A DNA stretch of 64,000 nt from Heliopora coerulea (Eukaryota; Cnidaria; Anthozoa; Scleralcyonacea; Helioporidae). Where the stretch lies: contig JASJOG010000086.1 of NCBI GenBank assembly GCA_030142905.1, positions 62,001-126,000 on the forward strand. The letters are read 5' to 3'. Position 1 is the stretch's first letter; each line of letters starts with the position of its first letter. The notes under the pieces are model-generated. The model had not been told where the DNA came from. It did no database searches and was given only the letters and a program-made list of their open reading frames with translations. This document shows positions 24,501-36,960 of this stretch, piece after piece. A program made the translations under genes and the position numbers.

Positions 24501-26876
24501 GTCGTCCTCAATCACAATGTACGAACAACTTGTATTTTAATCTTTGTTTCACGGATGGTACGATTCGAGCAGATTACCTTTATTAACGCTATATCTCAAA
24601 CAGTAGACCGTTTAAGCGGAAGCCATTAGAACTAATTTGTAGACATTTGCACCTATTTCACGCACGGATGGCAAGTCATAGAATAGTCTGTTTCGGTGAG
24701 GACGGTTGAAGTTGAATGTTCTCCACGAACAACAACGTTTACGGCATTAAAGAGACGCGGTTATACAGATGATGATGATGATGATGAAATATCACAATTT
24801 CATTGTAATTCTCTTGACTTTAACTCATATCTTGATTTATCAAGATGGCATTATTGTTCGGAGTTTGTTTCTTCCTATGTTTGCTAACGTTGTCGGCTGG
24901 TTCTGGATTCTAATCCACACTATCTTCCCATATTTCAGTGCTATGCAAGGTTGACTGCGCACCAAGGATTGTGATGTAGAAATGGTCGTAACACTTTCAT
25001 GGTGAAAACACCAATTTTTACGTATTTTAAAGAGTACATGTGTTCATTTAGCCACATTAGGATGCAGAAATGGTCTTGTGGGTTCTACAAAGATCCAGAA
25101 GTGCTGGCTTAATGTTTAATGTTTAACCTCGGCTGGTATTTGATCCTGCCGTTATAAAATAAAAGTATAAAACCAGCGATCAACGCATCTTTTCTATCTT
25201 TTCTTCTGGCAAGAAACGATAATCCTTCGATCATTTTCTTCAACGTAAGTCGTAAATATACGGACTTGACAGTTCATGGCCTTGCCTCGGTTCGCAACAA
25301 CCGCTGTCACATGCTTTAATCAGTGGTACAAATATTGTTAGTATAATGTAAACTCTGTCGGGCCAGACTTGTAATCACAACTCAAACCGTGAAGCAATCG
25401 ATATTAACTTTGGCTGGATTTATACTGATTATCTTTATTTGGCAAACATAGCTCCTAGCAAGGCATATATCCTGAAGGAATGAAATCGAACTACTGCAAT
25501 CTCAACTAGTCGGGGTTTTTTTTAAAAAAATTTTACTTAATTCTGGGAACGTTTGTATGGTGATAATTCTGATTGTAATCGATTGTATATTGAAGATCGT
25601 TATCCACACTACGTAATTTATTTGATGATGAGCTTTTGACCTGTTAGCCTTAAGTTTTCTTCGCAACAATGAATGGTACTACTAAAAGCTACATACTGCT
25701 CTGATAAAAGTACGAGTCAACAGCTCGAACGCCCAGAATGAAAGTAATTTACTTGGTACTACCGTATCTACTAACAATCGATTGCTATTAAATCTTCCTT
25801 GCTTTTATTTACAAGGGTTGATAAAGTTGGAAAAACTAAGCTTTCAGTTCTGATCTTCAGGTTTAACAGAACGATGAGGGATTTGCATTCATCGGTGCTC
25901 ATGTGAGTCTGTCTTTGATATGAACGAAAAATTTCTATGCACACACGATCACACGTTCGAAGGCTTCGTTGACTTTCTGGGGTGCCCATGGGCTCGCGCT
26001 TGCTGGAATGTGTTGTTGGCTTGAAATGAACAGATTTGGAGGTCGTAACAAACTTTGTCGTGCTCATATCCCGTGGCTTCGGTAGACGAAAATGAAAAAG
26101 GAAAGTAATCCGACACCATTAGCTAGGTTTAAATTGGCCGGAGAACAGTGCATGAAATTTAAATATAATGACAGTTGATTTTTGTGTCAAACAAAAATCT
26201 GTGGTCACCGTTACTTAACCAAGTGGAGTGAACTAGAATATTAACTACCTTTGTTTGTGGGAATGCTCAAAACAATTCTGGTTTATTCTTATTTCCACAA
26301 GGAATAAATAAGCACCATGACTGGTTCTCAATGTTATGCATCAAGATTCTTTCAAACTGGTAATTTTCAAAAAGGATTGTCAGTTTGCATTGAAATGTCC
26401 ATCGTTCATGCGGGGTAGATCAGCCTATAAATTATACTTCAATACTTCATGCTAGTGTCTGTGACTCTTGAATAAAGAACGGTACTCAGGGATGGTTTAA
26501 ACAAAGGCTTCAGGATCGCATTCCTTACGTCAAGGCGTCATGCTAACTGTCAAATGGTTCTTTTGAAATAACAAAGATGGGTTGATAATTATTAAAATCA
26601 CAAACGTCCGATTCAAATTCAAATTCAGCGTTTAAATGTACAAACAGTTACATACATCCCGGAGAACTTTTTCCAAAACGTCTCAGCGACTTGTGAGATG
26701 TAATAAACTACAAAAGAAAATGTTGTCAGACAACCCTGCTAACGACGTATTCGTTTTAGTTCCGGACTTTTAAAGTAGATTTAGTGTCACGTTCGCAAAT
26801 TTTCAAACTCTACGACCGTTACGTACAACAACCGAGGGATCTCAAATTTTCAACGCTTCAGTGAAAATACACACAC
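21530..26876. other. Intergenic region with no supportable gene
   Basis: 5.3 kb between the ankyrin gene start and the left ShKT promoter. Contains short AC and GAT microsatellites (23766-23783, 24769-24787) and only short frames of 60-100 codons with no family resemblance. The longest are 22633-22935 (plus) and 25771-26067 (minus). Confidence 0.6.
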
Positions 26877-26883
26877 TATATAA
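26877..26883 (+). promoter_or_regulatory. TATA box of the left ShKT gene
   Basis: TATATAA lies 79 bp upstream of the ATG at 26962. A TCAGTTGG stretch about 30 bp downstream could hold the start site. A TATA promoter fits a tissue-specific secreted product. Confidence 0.6.
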
Positions 26884-26961
26884 GTAGACCACAGAAATGT
26901 CGTTAGTCAGTTGGTGAATACATTCCTAAGTGAAATTCCTCCAAGTTTTCAGTTGGTGAAG

Positions 26962-29900
26962 ATGACTAAGTTTACCGTCATTGTACTGTTGTCCGTTGCC
27001 ATTACCGTGTACGGAAGGTCATTCCTGGGTATGTATTCGAGAAATACGGCTGCGTTTTGCTCCTTCAGTGGCTGATCATAAAAATTTTAAAGAGTTTTAC
27101 TAGATTTGCAATACGATGGAAGCACCAAACGAGTGCAGATAGTTATACCACTACGGTCGGGTATCCAGACCATGAATACGATGACAATTACACCAGTATG
27201 CATACTATCAATCTGTAGAAGCTGAACAATGATAAAAATAAGATACAACGTAGTTTAAGTGTTAGATATCGTACAAAATTCAAAGGTTGGTAACAGTCGC
27301 GATTGATCGCATTGAATTGTAAACACTTTTCACTTCCTGACGAAGTGCCTTTGCTCAAAACGTTAGAATTCTTTGCAAGCAGTCACGACCTGCAGGTACC
27401 AATCTTTGAACTTTTTTATGTTTAAGAAGTTGAACAACGGGCAACAATTACAGCAACATATTCATGAGGAAACTACATCTGTATTCTACCTAAAAATTTA
27501 ATTGTTAATAAGTGATTGCTCTCAGTCCTAGAATGTAGAGATTAAAACACCCTAAGCATCATAACTCAAAAGACATTTTTGGCTAACAAAATGAGGCAAG
27601 GAAGCAACTTCAGAGCAAGCCATGGTGTATTTTTGTGTCTGGCTCGGATTCGGATGAACCCGGGGTTACTTCGTGTAGTGGAAATTGGCAATGACAAAGG
27701 CTAATGTCTCGGCTAATTTTGTTTGCAGACCTCATTTCCTGGATGGTGTATTTGATTTAAAATCTATTATCGTCGATGTAAGACCATTTTACTACTGCTT
27801 ATGACAGAGTTTCATGGATAAAAAGTCATATCAACTGCTAGAATTCGAAGTACTCTCAGTATTTCTGCATATTCTGAATTGTCCTTCTGATTTATCCATC
27901 GTGTAGAGTTTACTTTTCTGTGCATCTAATGCATTAAAAAGCCGTTTCACTTTATTTGAAAATTAAAATTACTTTAATGTTTCAGATGACTTCTCTGATC
28001 AAGAAGTTGTTGAACCTCGTGACTGTAAGTATCAAGTTGTGATTTTTTTCAGGAAGTGATAGAGAATTCTTAGCGGAAATGTGCCCTTTTCTTTTAGGAA
28101 ACACGTTGACAATGATAATATATATTAAAACGTGCATTGTTATAAACCGATGTAATAAAACTCAATATCTGTTTTCATTTAATGACATCTGAGGCATTAA
28201 ATGGGGCGTTGATTTTTTCAGTACAAGTCCCACTCATCAACATGATAGGCACGAAATGAACAGCATATTTTATAAATTCGGGCGGTATTAATCCAAACAT
28301 CCGCACTGCTATGATGTTTTGTTTTCCGTTAATACAAGATAGTAGCTCCACTTTCCGTTCCAGACTCCTTAATGGGTAAAATCGTCTGGCATTAGAGTAA
28401 AACCAAAAGGACGGGTAAGGACCAAAAGGAGTTAAGTTAGGGAATATATTTGTGGGCGTTCGTAAAAAAACAGGTGATTGTGAAAGTGGTATAATATTTT
28501 GAACTTTCTGCTACGAAAAACAATAACCTCAGTCTAAAAAGGAGCTTAAATCTTCACCCTGGCTGGGGAACAACCAAGAATTTTGAAAGGTAGGAGTGGG
28601 ATGGTAGTATCCGGGCAGTGTTGCGGTGATTTTGATCATTTCGAATCAAGTAGATCGGCGTGGCCTTGGAGAATGAGGGCAATAAGCTGTCATTAGAAAA
28701 CTCATTAATAATTCATGGTGAAAATACAAAAGAAAATCATAACCGTGTCGTGTCTTTATATGTGATAAAGACACGTGTGACTTTATCTTGAATTTCTCTT
28801 CAAATATTTCTCAATATTTTTCTCCCTAGAGAACAGAAATTGCCAAATTTCCGTAAGGAATTAGCGTATAAAATGTTTCGTTTTATAAGCCACGCAAAAA
28901 ACTCTCAGTACATCTTTTATCGGACCCAAAACACTCGGCTGTCACCTCGTGTTTTATATCCGATAAAGCACTCCTGCTCGTTTTTTAAACATTACATAAA
29001 AACACGCACACAAGACCCCCCACAAATAAGGCAAGGGTCACGACCCATCCAATCCCTTCTAGTTCCTTACTTGCCCGGGCGATTTTATTTACGTCCACTT
29101 CAACGTGGCGGATACGTACCGTGAAAGCCTGCGAACTATTCGCGCTCACCTTATATTATAATTCAACATGTCCTCAACATGTCCTCGCGCCTGGCTAGGG
29201 TCACGACCCATCCAATCCCCCTCTAGTTGCACACCTGTCCCGTTGTCCTCGTGTTGCAACTCAGCTTAACCTATCTTTATTGTTCCACTTGATAGATGCT
29301 ACCGTCTGCAGAAAAGCGGAAGACACAATTTGCCAACGCTTAACACAAAAGGATTGTGATGAATATAAAAAAGATGTTCCCAGGATATGTCCCAGATTAT
29401 GCGGAGTGTGTTGTAAGTAAAATGAACGTGGTAAGAAGGGAAATTGCGAATACAAATAAAGTCAGGTACCATGACCAAGTGGGTAATACTGGGTATAGAT
29501 AGAGCAACTGCTCAGGAGGCCGGGGTACTCGATGACCCTGGGTCGTAGCTTGTTCGTCTTGCTTCTTAATTGTTTCGTACTTTATAAAACTAGCTTTGAA
29601 CAAAAGGGTTTAAGCAATAATAGTGTTGTAGCACATTTCATTATTCGGGATTTTTTATCGTAGACGTATAATTCTCTTTAAATTTCATTAAAATCGACGC
29701 GCAGATTTTTCTCGTCAAAACTAACAGGTCCGGAGTAAAACGCGTGTTTGGACCGGTCCAAAAATATCGTAAAATCTCCGACCGCTGAGCAACCAATCAG
29801 AATGTGTAATTTTGCATACGGATTGAAAAAAAAGCCAATCATATAATGGTATAATTTACAGACGGGTGTCATGCGATGTTCTCATCAAAATATGCAAGTT

Positions 29901-31570
29901 TACCAAAAAATGGCGGGCTGTGTAGCGTGTGCCTAGCTTTATAGAGCAAAGGAAGGATATAGGGCGCAAGTTCACCGACCAAAACAAGTTGTTAAGGAAG
30001 CAGATTACGACCGTTGGTGAGAATTGATAGCATTCGCAGTCCATCAGTTTACCATGATCATATATACACGAATGGGGCCGAACACATAAATGATCTCCTC
30101 CAAAGAGCAATTCTACCAGAAAATACATGTTAGAAACCTGAAGCAAACTCATTTATCTTCCCTTTATTTAGCGCCATTTACCGGGACTTGTCCATCGGAC
30201 TACCCATTTGGTTGCTGTTGGAATGGTATTGAAGCGACGAGTGTTAACAAAACCGAATGTCCCGGTAAGTTCGTTCAAACAGCTAAGTGATGTCTGTTAA
30301 ATGCCTTAATTTCTCTTTTCTCTCATATCGGATCATGTATGTGGGATGAACGTTACCCAAGACATAACTTGAGCAATTACAGTGGGGACCCTGATGACAC
30401 CTTGGTAACTTTGGCAGGAGGAGAATGTTTTGAACTGATTTAGTGGGCGCGTCAGCTTGCATCCCTTATTTCATACCGCGCGGACAACTTGCAATAAAGG
30501 ATAATTCCTTACAACAGTAAGAAATACGTGGCGTTACTGGGGCATGACATTAGTCTTGTGCCGTCAGATACTTTCGACTAGTTTTTCCAACAGACCATTT
30601 AGAATCTACTAGGACCAGACTGATGGCACGCTGTAGTTAACACCTCATATTTTTTTATTTCAGTTCGGAATTATCCGTTTGTGTCAGTTTCCTTTACAAT
30701 ATGGAATCCGACCATGCCTGGCACTGTAGAAATGTCCAGTATGATAGCACTTGATGAATAAATTACCCTACGAGTTGGGGTAACACTGGGGTGACCCAGG
30801 GGTTTTCAAGGGCCAGGGATCCTTGGCTTTTTGGCAGTTATGCCACTTCCCCCTTTTGACCGATGAAATTATAGTTTCAATACCGAATTCTTGACCGTTT
30901 TATCCCAATTAATGTATCCCAAATAGAACAAAACAACGAAATAAATCGCTTCTTAACCGTTGGGATTTTACTCTTCCCAACGCTAGACGATTTTACTCGT
31001 CAAAGACAGACCTCTTGGACAAGAAAGGGTTAAAAACTATCTCCCTAATCCTTTCAGGTGCACACCCGACTTAGTAATTTTATGTGGAAAAATTAGTTGG
31101 CCGATTCACAGTGTTTAGATTTTAAGAAACTTTATTATTATTTTATTTTTTTTTGTATCACCAATGTCGAAAAACAACTCTTCCTGTATATTATATCAAA
31201 AATCTCTCTTATCTCTTTTTATAATGTATCTTTCCGTTCACGTCACACATTCAATCAACACGCATCTTTTTATTTATATTATTTGTTTAGTCTAACACGC
31301 ACAATTTCCAACATTTACTCTGGCTGATGCCTGATGATTTTACTCGTCATAGGGAGACCTCTTGGACAGGAAAAGGTTAAACCGATGGTGCTTATACATT
31401 TCTTCCAATGAACCAGGTGCTTTCTGTCTTTGTCTTTTTCAGAATGCATCGACGAAAACGAAGATATATGTAATAATATTAAAAGCGATTGCGATCTTCA
31501 TAGAGACACTGAGGCGACAAGAAGACTCTGCCCCAAAACATGTAATGCATGCCATGATTTTGGTAAGTGA
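26962..31570 (+). CDS. Secreted double-ShKT-domain cysteine-rich protein, left copy (five exons)
   Basis: Exons: 26962-27028, 27986-28024, 29296-29412, 30172-30264, 31443 onward; all are phase 1 with GT-AG borders. Exon 1 encodes a signal peptide (Lys then VIVLLSVAITVYG). Exon 2 is a short acidic propeptide-like piece. Exon 3 is a ShKT domain with spacing C-x7-C-x7-C-x10-C-x3-C-x2-C. Exon 4 is a small module with an adjacent cysteine pair (FGCCWNGIEA) and one cysteine on each side, like the GCC modules seen beside Kunitz and ShKT domains. Exon 5 is a second ShKT domain (C-x7-C-x6-C-x12-C-x3-C-x2-C). ShKT domains occur in cnidarian toxins but also in metalloproteases and other secreted proteins. 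No Lys-Tyr pair typical of channel blockers is evident in the first domain, so toxin activity is not claimed. After exon 5 the frame either splices at 31563 (GTAAGT) or reads Gly-Lys-stop at 31570. Exons 3-5 lie in the left arm of the inverted duplication; exons 1-2 lie outside it. Confidence 0.82.
28570..28690. repeat. Dispersed repeat family shared with 41930-42060 and 55720-55845
   Basis: All three carry a block around GAAATGATCAAAATCACC in one orientation or the other, near a GAATTTTGAAAGG/CCTTTCGAAATTC end. The first two are mirror copies of the duplication; the third lies in a TBCCD1 intron. Confidence 0.65.
29036..29245. repeat. Direct repeat of a GGGTCACGACCCATCCAATC block
   Basis: Two copies about 160 bp apart (about 29036 and 29199) just before the ShKT 1 exon; the right arm shows the same pair near 41395 and 41550. 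Confidence 0.75.
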
Positions 31571-33795
31571 GTTGACCATTACTGATTGTTAATTTTCACT
31601 AGAAAGATATGCTTTACTATTAACTTATCCTGTAAATGGTTTGAAGCCGGGAGAATCAGTGTTGGTGAAAGTTAACTGTCCAGGTTGAGAAAGACTGTTA
31701 GTAGAGGCGGTCATCTTCAGAGTCGAATGAAACTGACCACCACTCAGGACGTCGAAATTTAAATTGCCAACAGTGTTTCACAAGACTAAACATGAACTAA
31801 CTATCGAGATTCTGCGGACCATGTTTAAGAAAGTGTATTAAAAACGAGGGTCTCCAACAAATATTTTGATCTTAATTTACAAGTACGTTAATTTAGGTTA
31901 ATTTATGCCAGTGTTTGATATTGGTGTAGAAACACCCCTCAATATCAATATTCCTTTCTGTTTCCTTCATGAATTATCGAGTTTGAGAATTATTTCTTAC
32001 GAAGTCCCAATCTCGTTCACACCTATGTCATAATCCAGCAGTTTACAAATCATCTATGGTTGTAACCAGAGGAGTGACGATGCCAAAGCTAACAAATTCG
32101 ACAAGTACATTACTTCCAAAACAGCGTACGAGAATTCCAATTATTTTTTGCCGGAGTTCTGGATTTTTGTTTCAAGTTTCAGGGATTGTTTTGATTTCCC
32201 AGTAGGAAATGAACAGTGTTGTAATTGGTGTTTGCTGGAGATAGGATGTGGTCGAGCCGTGTTGACACTTGATAGTAGTTGGAAATGTAGCCATTTGGCC
32301 CTATTTTCATGTTCGTAGGAAGGTTATCATTGCATGGTTAAATTTGATGGTTAACTTTCAAATTCGTCGTCACTCACATGGTTTTCATTTATGATTACAT
32401 TTAATTTGCTACGATCGCTTCAACATTTCAAAATACATTATATTCCACCATATCAACTGTTCCCAGTCAACCTTTCACGTTTCTAACTGTTGCCAAGTTA
32501 CCGGAGAGGAAAAATTGTTGCGTACCTAACGAAAACGGAAACTCGTTCCTACAGTATTTCTCGAAATGGCACGCGGTTTAGCAAATCTCGAGTAAAAATG
32601 ACTGCATATTATCAAAATTCGATCAGGATTTTTATTTTTGCAAACAATTTTGGTATATTTGCATTTCGGATTCGGACCGGTTTTTTTCGTTGGATTTTTT
32701 AAAGGATTTTCCTGACTTTCCTAAATGCCCGATTTTCGGATTTTTTTCGAAGCTTTTCTCAGATTTTTGGTGAAGTGTACGGAGATCTTTTTAGTACCAC
32801 GCCCCTCGTATTGCAAGGCAGAGAACCAAAATCACGAGATAAAAATGTTTATCACACATTAAGCCATTTCATCGAAGTTAAGTGAATGATTCTAATCCTA
32901 GAAGTATACCGAAATACAACAGACAGGCAAACCGAATTAAAAAGCCATAAAAAAGAACTGTTGAGCCATGACCATGAATGTTGCCATAGAATTGCACAGT
33001 TTGCGAGTGACGTCACTGCCGCCACGTTGGGAGAACTTAAGAAGATGATCTCATCAACTGCTGTTGACTGAGGGATCAACATGGCCTCTGTATCTTTGTA
33101 TTTTCATGTTAAATTGATAAAAAGCGAGACGCTTTTTCATTTTTCTTTTTATATAGTTGCCTTGTTATTTTTGCTATAGTTGCCTTGTTATTTTTGCTAT
33201 AGTTACTTACTCTCTTTTCAAAGGCTCCATCAGATCACAGATCAGAATAGACGATACAACAATTTGAAACTCTAGACCTACTATTGTCACTCCTCACTAA
33301 ATGTGATTCTTTCGCTCTGGCTAACGTCCGATTATTTTACAATGGTTAATGCCAGACAATTTTACTGGTGAATGGAAGAAGTCTTGAACTGCAAAGAGTT
33401 AATGTAAAAATAGTTTCATAGTTTGTCATGATAATTTTTTGTTTATTAATTTCATTTAGGCAACTAGATGTTGAGATCAATGCAAGAATTTCATCAATTA
33501 AGCCCATTATCACAAGGAAAACTAGAATAGACACAATTTATATATAGTATTATGAGTAGCACTTAGCTTTATCGGTGAATACTGTATTGCAGGAAGAAAT
33601 ATAGCGATAAGCAAATAAAGTCTGATTCAAAAGTCAAAACAAACGTTGTTGCCAATTATGAACAGCAAAGAGGAGTTGCTCTGAGCACAGTTCACATTCG
33701 TATACATATATAGGCTTATATATAATGGATATTTACGCTCCAGGCGTACATTTGTGCATTATATCAGCGATATGTAGTCTTACAATATAACTATA

Positions 33796-36438
33796 CTTCA
33801 ACGAGTACATACACTTATTGACGGTACTCACCATCCAATTTGCCACTTTCCTTCGTAACCAGCCAGACTATATTTCACCTGTGAGAGGCTTCATTACCGA
33901 AGAACGAGATAAATTCAGCTTCAAACAATTTTCGAGACCAAGCCCTCGAAGCGTTACACCATTGCTTTGTAGAAGTTCCTATACAATTCCTCCGGCTGTG
34001 GAATCAACAAAGATAGCACGACAAACTGTTTTTCCTGCTTTTTTAAACAGAACGTTTAATCAATGCACTCATCTTCTTCGATCCATAAAACACGGAACGT
34101 GTTCTGAATTTGAATGGCTGGCTCCTCTTATAGATCTGCTGAATACAACTACCAGAATGCTTTTCGAAATCTTGTTTGTAATGTTAATCAGAGCAATTGT
34201 CTTTCCTCGTGCTTTGGGAATTAAATGTTTTCATGAAAATGAAAACACCCCAAAGTATTCTTGTAGTTGTACACAGCTGTCAAATTAAGGGACTGCTTAC
34301 ATAAAGTCGGATTGAAATCTCGAGCCGATCGAAAAACCCGACCCGCTCAAGTAATCATGTCAATTTCTATTGTCTTCAGAAGTCAAGTCAGTCCTGCATC
34401 TCAATTCGGTTCATGTGAACAGTAAAGAGACATTTAACTTGAATGGATCGGAAACTAATTAATATTTCAAAGTCAAGTCAGATTTCGTCAAATTCAAATT
34501 TCGATCCGGCCTCGTATAAACAGCCTCTAAGGGGAACTGGACATTTTAACTTACAAGTGACGGTTCTCCCAAGAAACACCACACATGTATGCAAGACATC
34601 TCCAAATTGAAAACAGAGTAAACGAAGTCGAGGCTTAACAGGTAAGAAAAGGACCCACTGCCACCCCAAAAGGCATGATTTTACTCGTGGGACGAAAACG
34701 TTGACTGCAACCAAGTAAATTACAAGTTTAGATTTTATGTGAAAACCAGGCCGTAAGGACCGATTACATGAAAGAGAATTTCGATTTGGCTAAAACTTAA
34801 CCTGGACGAAATTTTCTGCAATTGCAAGATGGTTAAGGGATTTCTTCGTTTACCCGGGTTGACATTTCAAATCCTTCACGCAAAAAGCCCCTGAGGCGAT
34901 TACCTACGTCACCCAAAGTTGATGAAATGATTACTAAATAACCAAAATTACCACTTCTGGCGAGGTAAATGACCTTTACTTATCCAGCTATAAACATGGC
35001 GTGTAGTATAGGAAACTAAGCTCAAAATATCAACCTTAATCAAATGCCGATTACTTGGAATAAAAAATTAATAAAAGAAAATAAATTTGTTACCAAAGAA
35101 TACAATGAGATCAGGCGAAGGCATTTATTGTTGGATAGCGTTTCATCGAGTTTACTGAAGAAAAAATTTATAAACAGAAGTCAAAGAGAAGTCAAATGGA
35201 GAATGGGTGAATCATGAAACTTATGTTAAGTAGCTAGTCTATGCATGAAAAACGAGTGGCCACAACTATGACACGGTCCTAAATTTACAAAATGTACTCT
35301 ATCTGTCACTTTATTAAATAAACTAGAAAAACAGTAAACAAAAGCAAGGAATGCTACACAAACGTAAGTACTTTTACAATTCATGGCTGGATATGTTTAC
35401 ATCTTTGACCTGACAAAAGCTAACGACCAAAAAGCTCTTTAGCGTGTTTTCTATAGCATGTTTCTATAGCATATTAAATATATTACACTTTATTATATGG
35501 CTGAGCTTGCTATCCGTTCTGTACGCAAAATGGCGCACGCTGATCGGCTGCCTAACAGTGCAATAATATAAGTTTTTCGTACAAACCGGCGGGAAAATTC
35601 CCGAGTTGATTTGAAGACAAACAGACCAGACTCAGTTACGTTTTCCAAAAGATTTACAATAACAAACTACCAAAAAAGCAGTTAAATCTTCTCAACAATA
35701 ATTTTGAGCAGGAAACTACATGAACTGATGCAAAAAAAGAACCCCCCAAAAACGTACGAACTAAAAACCACGACCAGCCGACAACTTAAAAAAGTATAAA
35801 ATAAAACATATTCCGAAAAATAGAGACATCTTGGAAAACTCAAGATATGAGTCAAAAACAAGACGAGTATATGAGGCTGTAATATTTCGACTTTATTACA
35901 AAGTCGTCATCAGACAGAATGAGTTACAAAACAAGCCATGGTCTATATATACAGTGTGATGTGGACAACGGAAGTTAGGAATCCTATACCTGAGATATTA
36001 ACACGACAGAACGCATTGCTAATTAACTCGAGAGGAAGCTAATATTTACAAGGCAAAAGTCATTAACAACAACTGACCCGACAATATTGATGTGTAAGAA
36101 GACATAAGATGACTGAGACAGGTGAGTATCAGATGCCATAAGGTCGACAAACTGATAGAATAATCGTCAGCCATTAAGTTGACAAACGAAAGAAAGACAA
36201 AGAAAAGGAAAGAAAAGAGTGGGAGTGAGAAAGACGTATAAAGTAGGAGGTCGGAAATATATATAAAAGTGCGAGGCCGCCTAGTTGAAAAGTGTGAGTT
36301 CTTTTGAAACTTTCAGTCCGGAGTTGATTTCAGGCTCATTAAATTTAATATGGAGACCTTCAATTAACAAAGAGTTTAAGTTTATTAACAAAAGTTTATT
36401 AACAAGACTTTATTAACTCTATTATTAACTTTATTAAA
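33796..36438. other. Spacer between the inverted arms
   Basis: About 2.6 kb with no counterpart in the other arm. It contains a 156-codon open frame at 33818-34288 that I could not link to any family, and a truncated copy of the MITE family at about 35492-35790. It also has a segment near 35880-36300 with a CGACTTTATTACAAAGTCG stem and scattered AG-rich runs. I see no convincing gene. Confidence 0.6.
35492..35790 (-). mobile_element. MITE copy 1 (end missing), family with ATTATATGG termini
   Basis: Starts with ATTATATGGCTGAGC and matches, reverse-complemented, the 3' part of the elements at 36606-36960 and 42668-43021. Shared features are a GCAGCCAATCAGC-like block and a TTTTTCGTAC stretch followed by GGCGGGAAAATT. 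The distal end is not found, so the copy looks truncated. Confidence 0.6.
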
Positions 36439-36519
36439 GTTACATTGTCAGACTACATATTGCTGATGCACAAATGTACGCCTAGAGCGTAAATATCCAT
36501 TATATATTGATTATTTATT

Positions 36520-36604
36520 AACCTCGTTTGTTCGGTCTGTGCAGAAAAAACCGAGGGCAAATACTTTCCCGTACAGACCGAACAATCGAGGTTAATAAGG
36601 AATT
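36520..36604. repeat. Hairpin sequence preceding MITE copy 2
   Basis: Ends pair as TTATTAACCTCG and CGAGGTTAATAA; inside them TTCGGTCTGT pairs with ACAGACCGAA. A related, more degenerate hairpin lies at 42522-42658 before MITE copy 3. Hairpin and MITE appear to travel as one unit. Confidence 0.65.
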
Positions 36605-36605
36605 T

Positions 36606-36960
36606 ATTATATGGCTTTTAGCACCTTTCTTCATCGCTTTTAACGAATCTTTGTGTTCGTGAGTTAGCGGCTTAGGTTTACTTGTTTGTTTTTATCTATT
36701 TCTTCGTGACTTTTTGCATCTATTTATCTAGTTTTCTGCTTAAAATTGTCGTTGAGAAGGTTCAACTTCTTTTTCCGTAATTTGTTTTTATAAATCTTCT
36801 GTAAAAGGTACTTGAATCTGGTTTGTTTTTCTTCAAACCAATTCGGAAATTTTCCCGCCAAAACTAGCCGGTCTGTACGAAAAACTTATTGCACGGCTAG
36901 GCAGCCAATCAGCGTGCGTCATTTTCCGTACAGACCGGATAGCGAGCTCAGCCATACAAT
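36606..36960 (+). mobile_element. MITE copy 2, inserted in the right arm only
   Basis: About 355 bp, starting ATTATATGGCTTTTAGC and ending GAGCTCAGCCATACAAT, so the termini are inverted repeats of about 10-14 bp. There is no coding capacity. It closely matches 42668-43021. Its absence from the left arm shows insertion after the duplication. Confidence 0.75.

Larger units (their letters stand above)
28150..33795 (+). repeat. Left arm of a large inverted duplication
   Basis: This stretch reappears reverse-complemented at about 36439-42515. Paired coordinates sum to about 70622-70675 along most of the arm (for example 28201 with 42474, 29872 with 40750, 33082 with 37593). Small shifts are indels. 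Exons, introns and old dispersed repeats are all shared, so the whole block was duplicated, not just the gene. Divergence by eye is a few percent. The left boundary lies in the intron between exons 2 and 3 of the left ShKT gene. Confidence 0.93.

Noticed and set aside
24696..24954. Frames over a (GAT)n run with a signal-peptide-like stretch
   Set aside because: The hydrophobic stretch follows a microsatellite of ATG codons; no cysteine pattern, splice sites or continuation.
25771..26067. 98-codon minus-strand frame
   Set aside because: Some protein-like composition, but no recognised family, neighbouring exon or promoter; too weak to call.
26962..31570. Naming the ShKT gene as a potassium-channel toxin
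   Set aside because: ShKT domains are widespread in non-toxic secreted proteins and the usual channel-blocking Lys-Tyr pair is not evident; only a domain-level call is justified.
33818..34288. 156-codon frame in the spacer between the inverted arms
   Set aside because: No recognisable domain, no promoter or splice signals that fit, and no copy elsewhere; kept only as a note.
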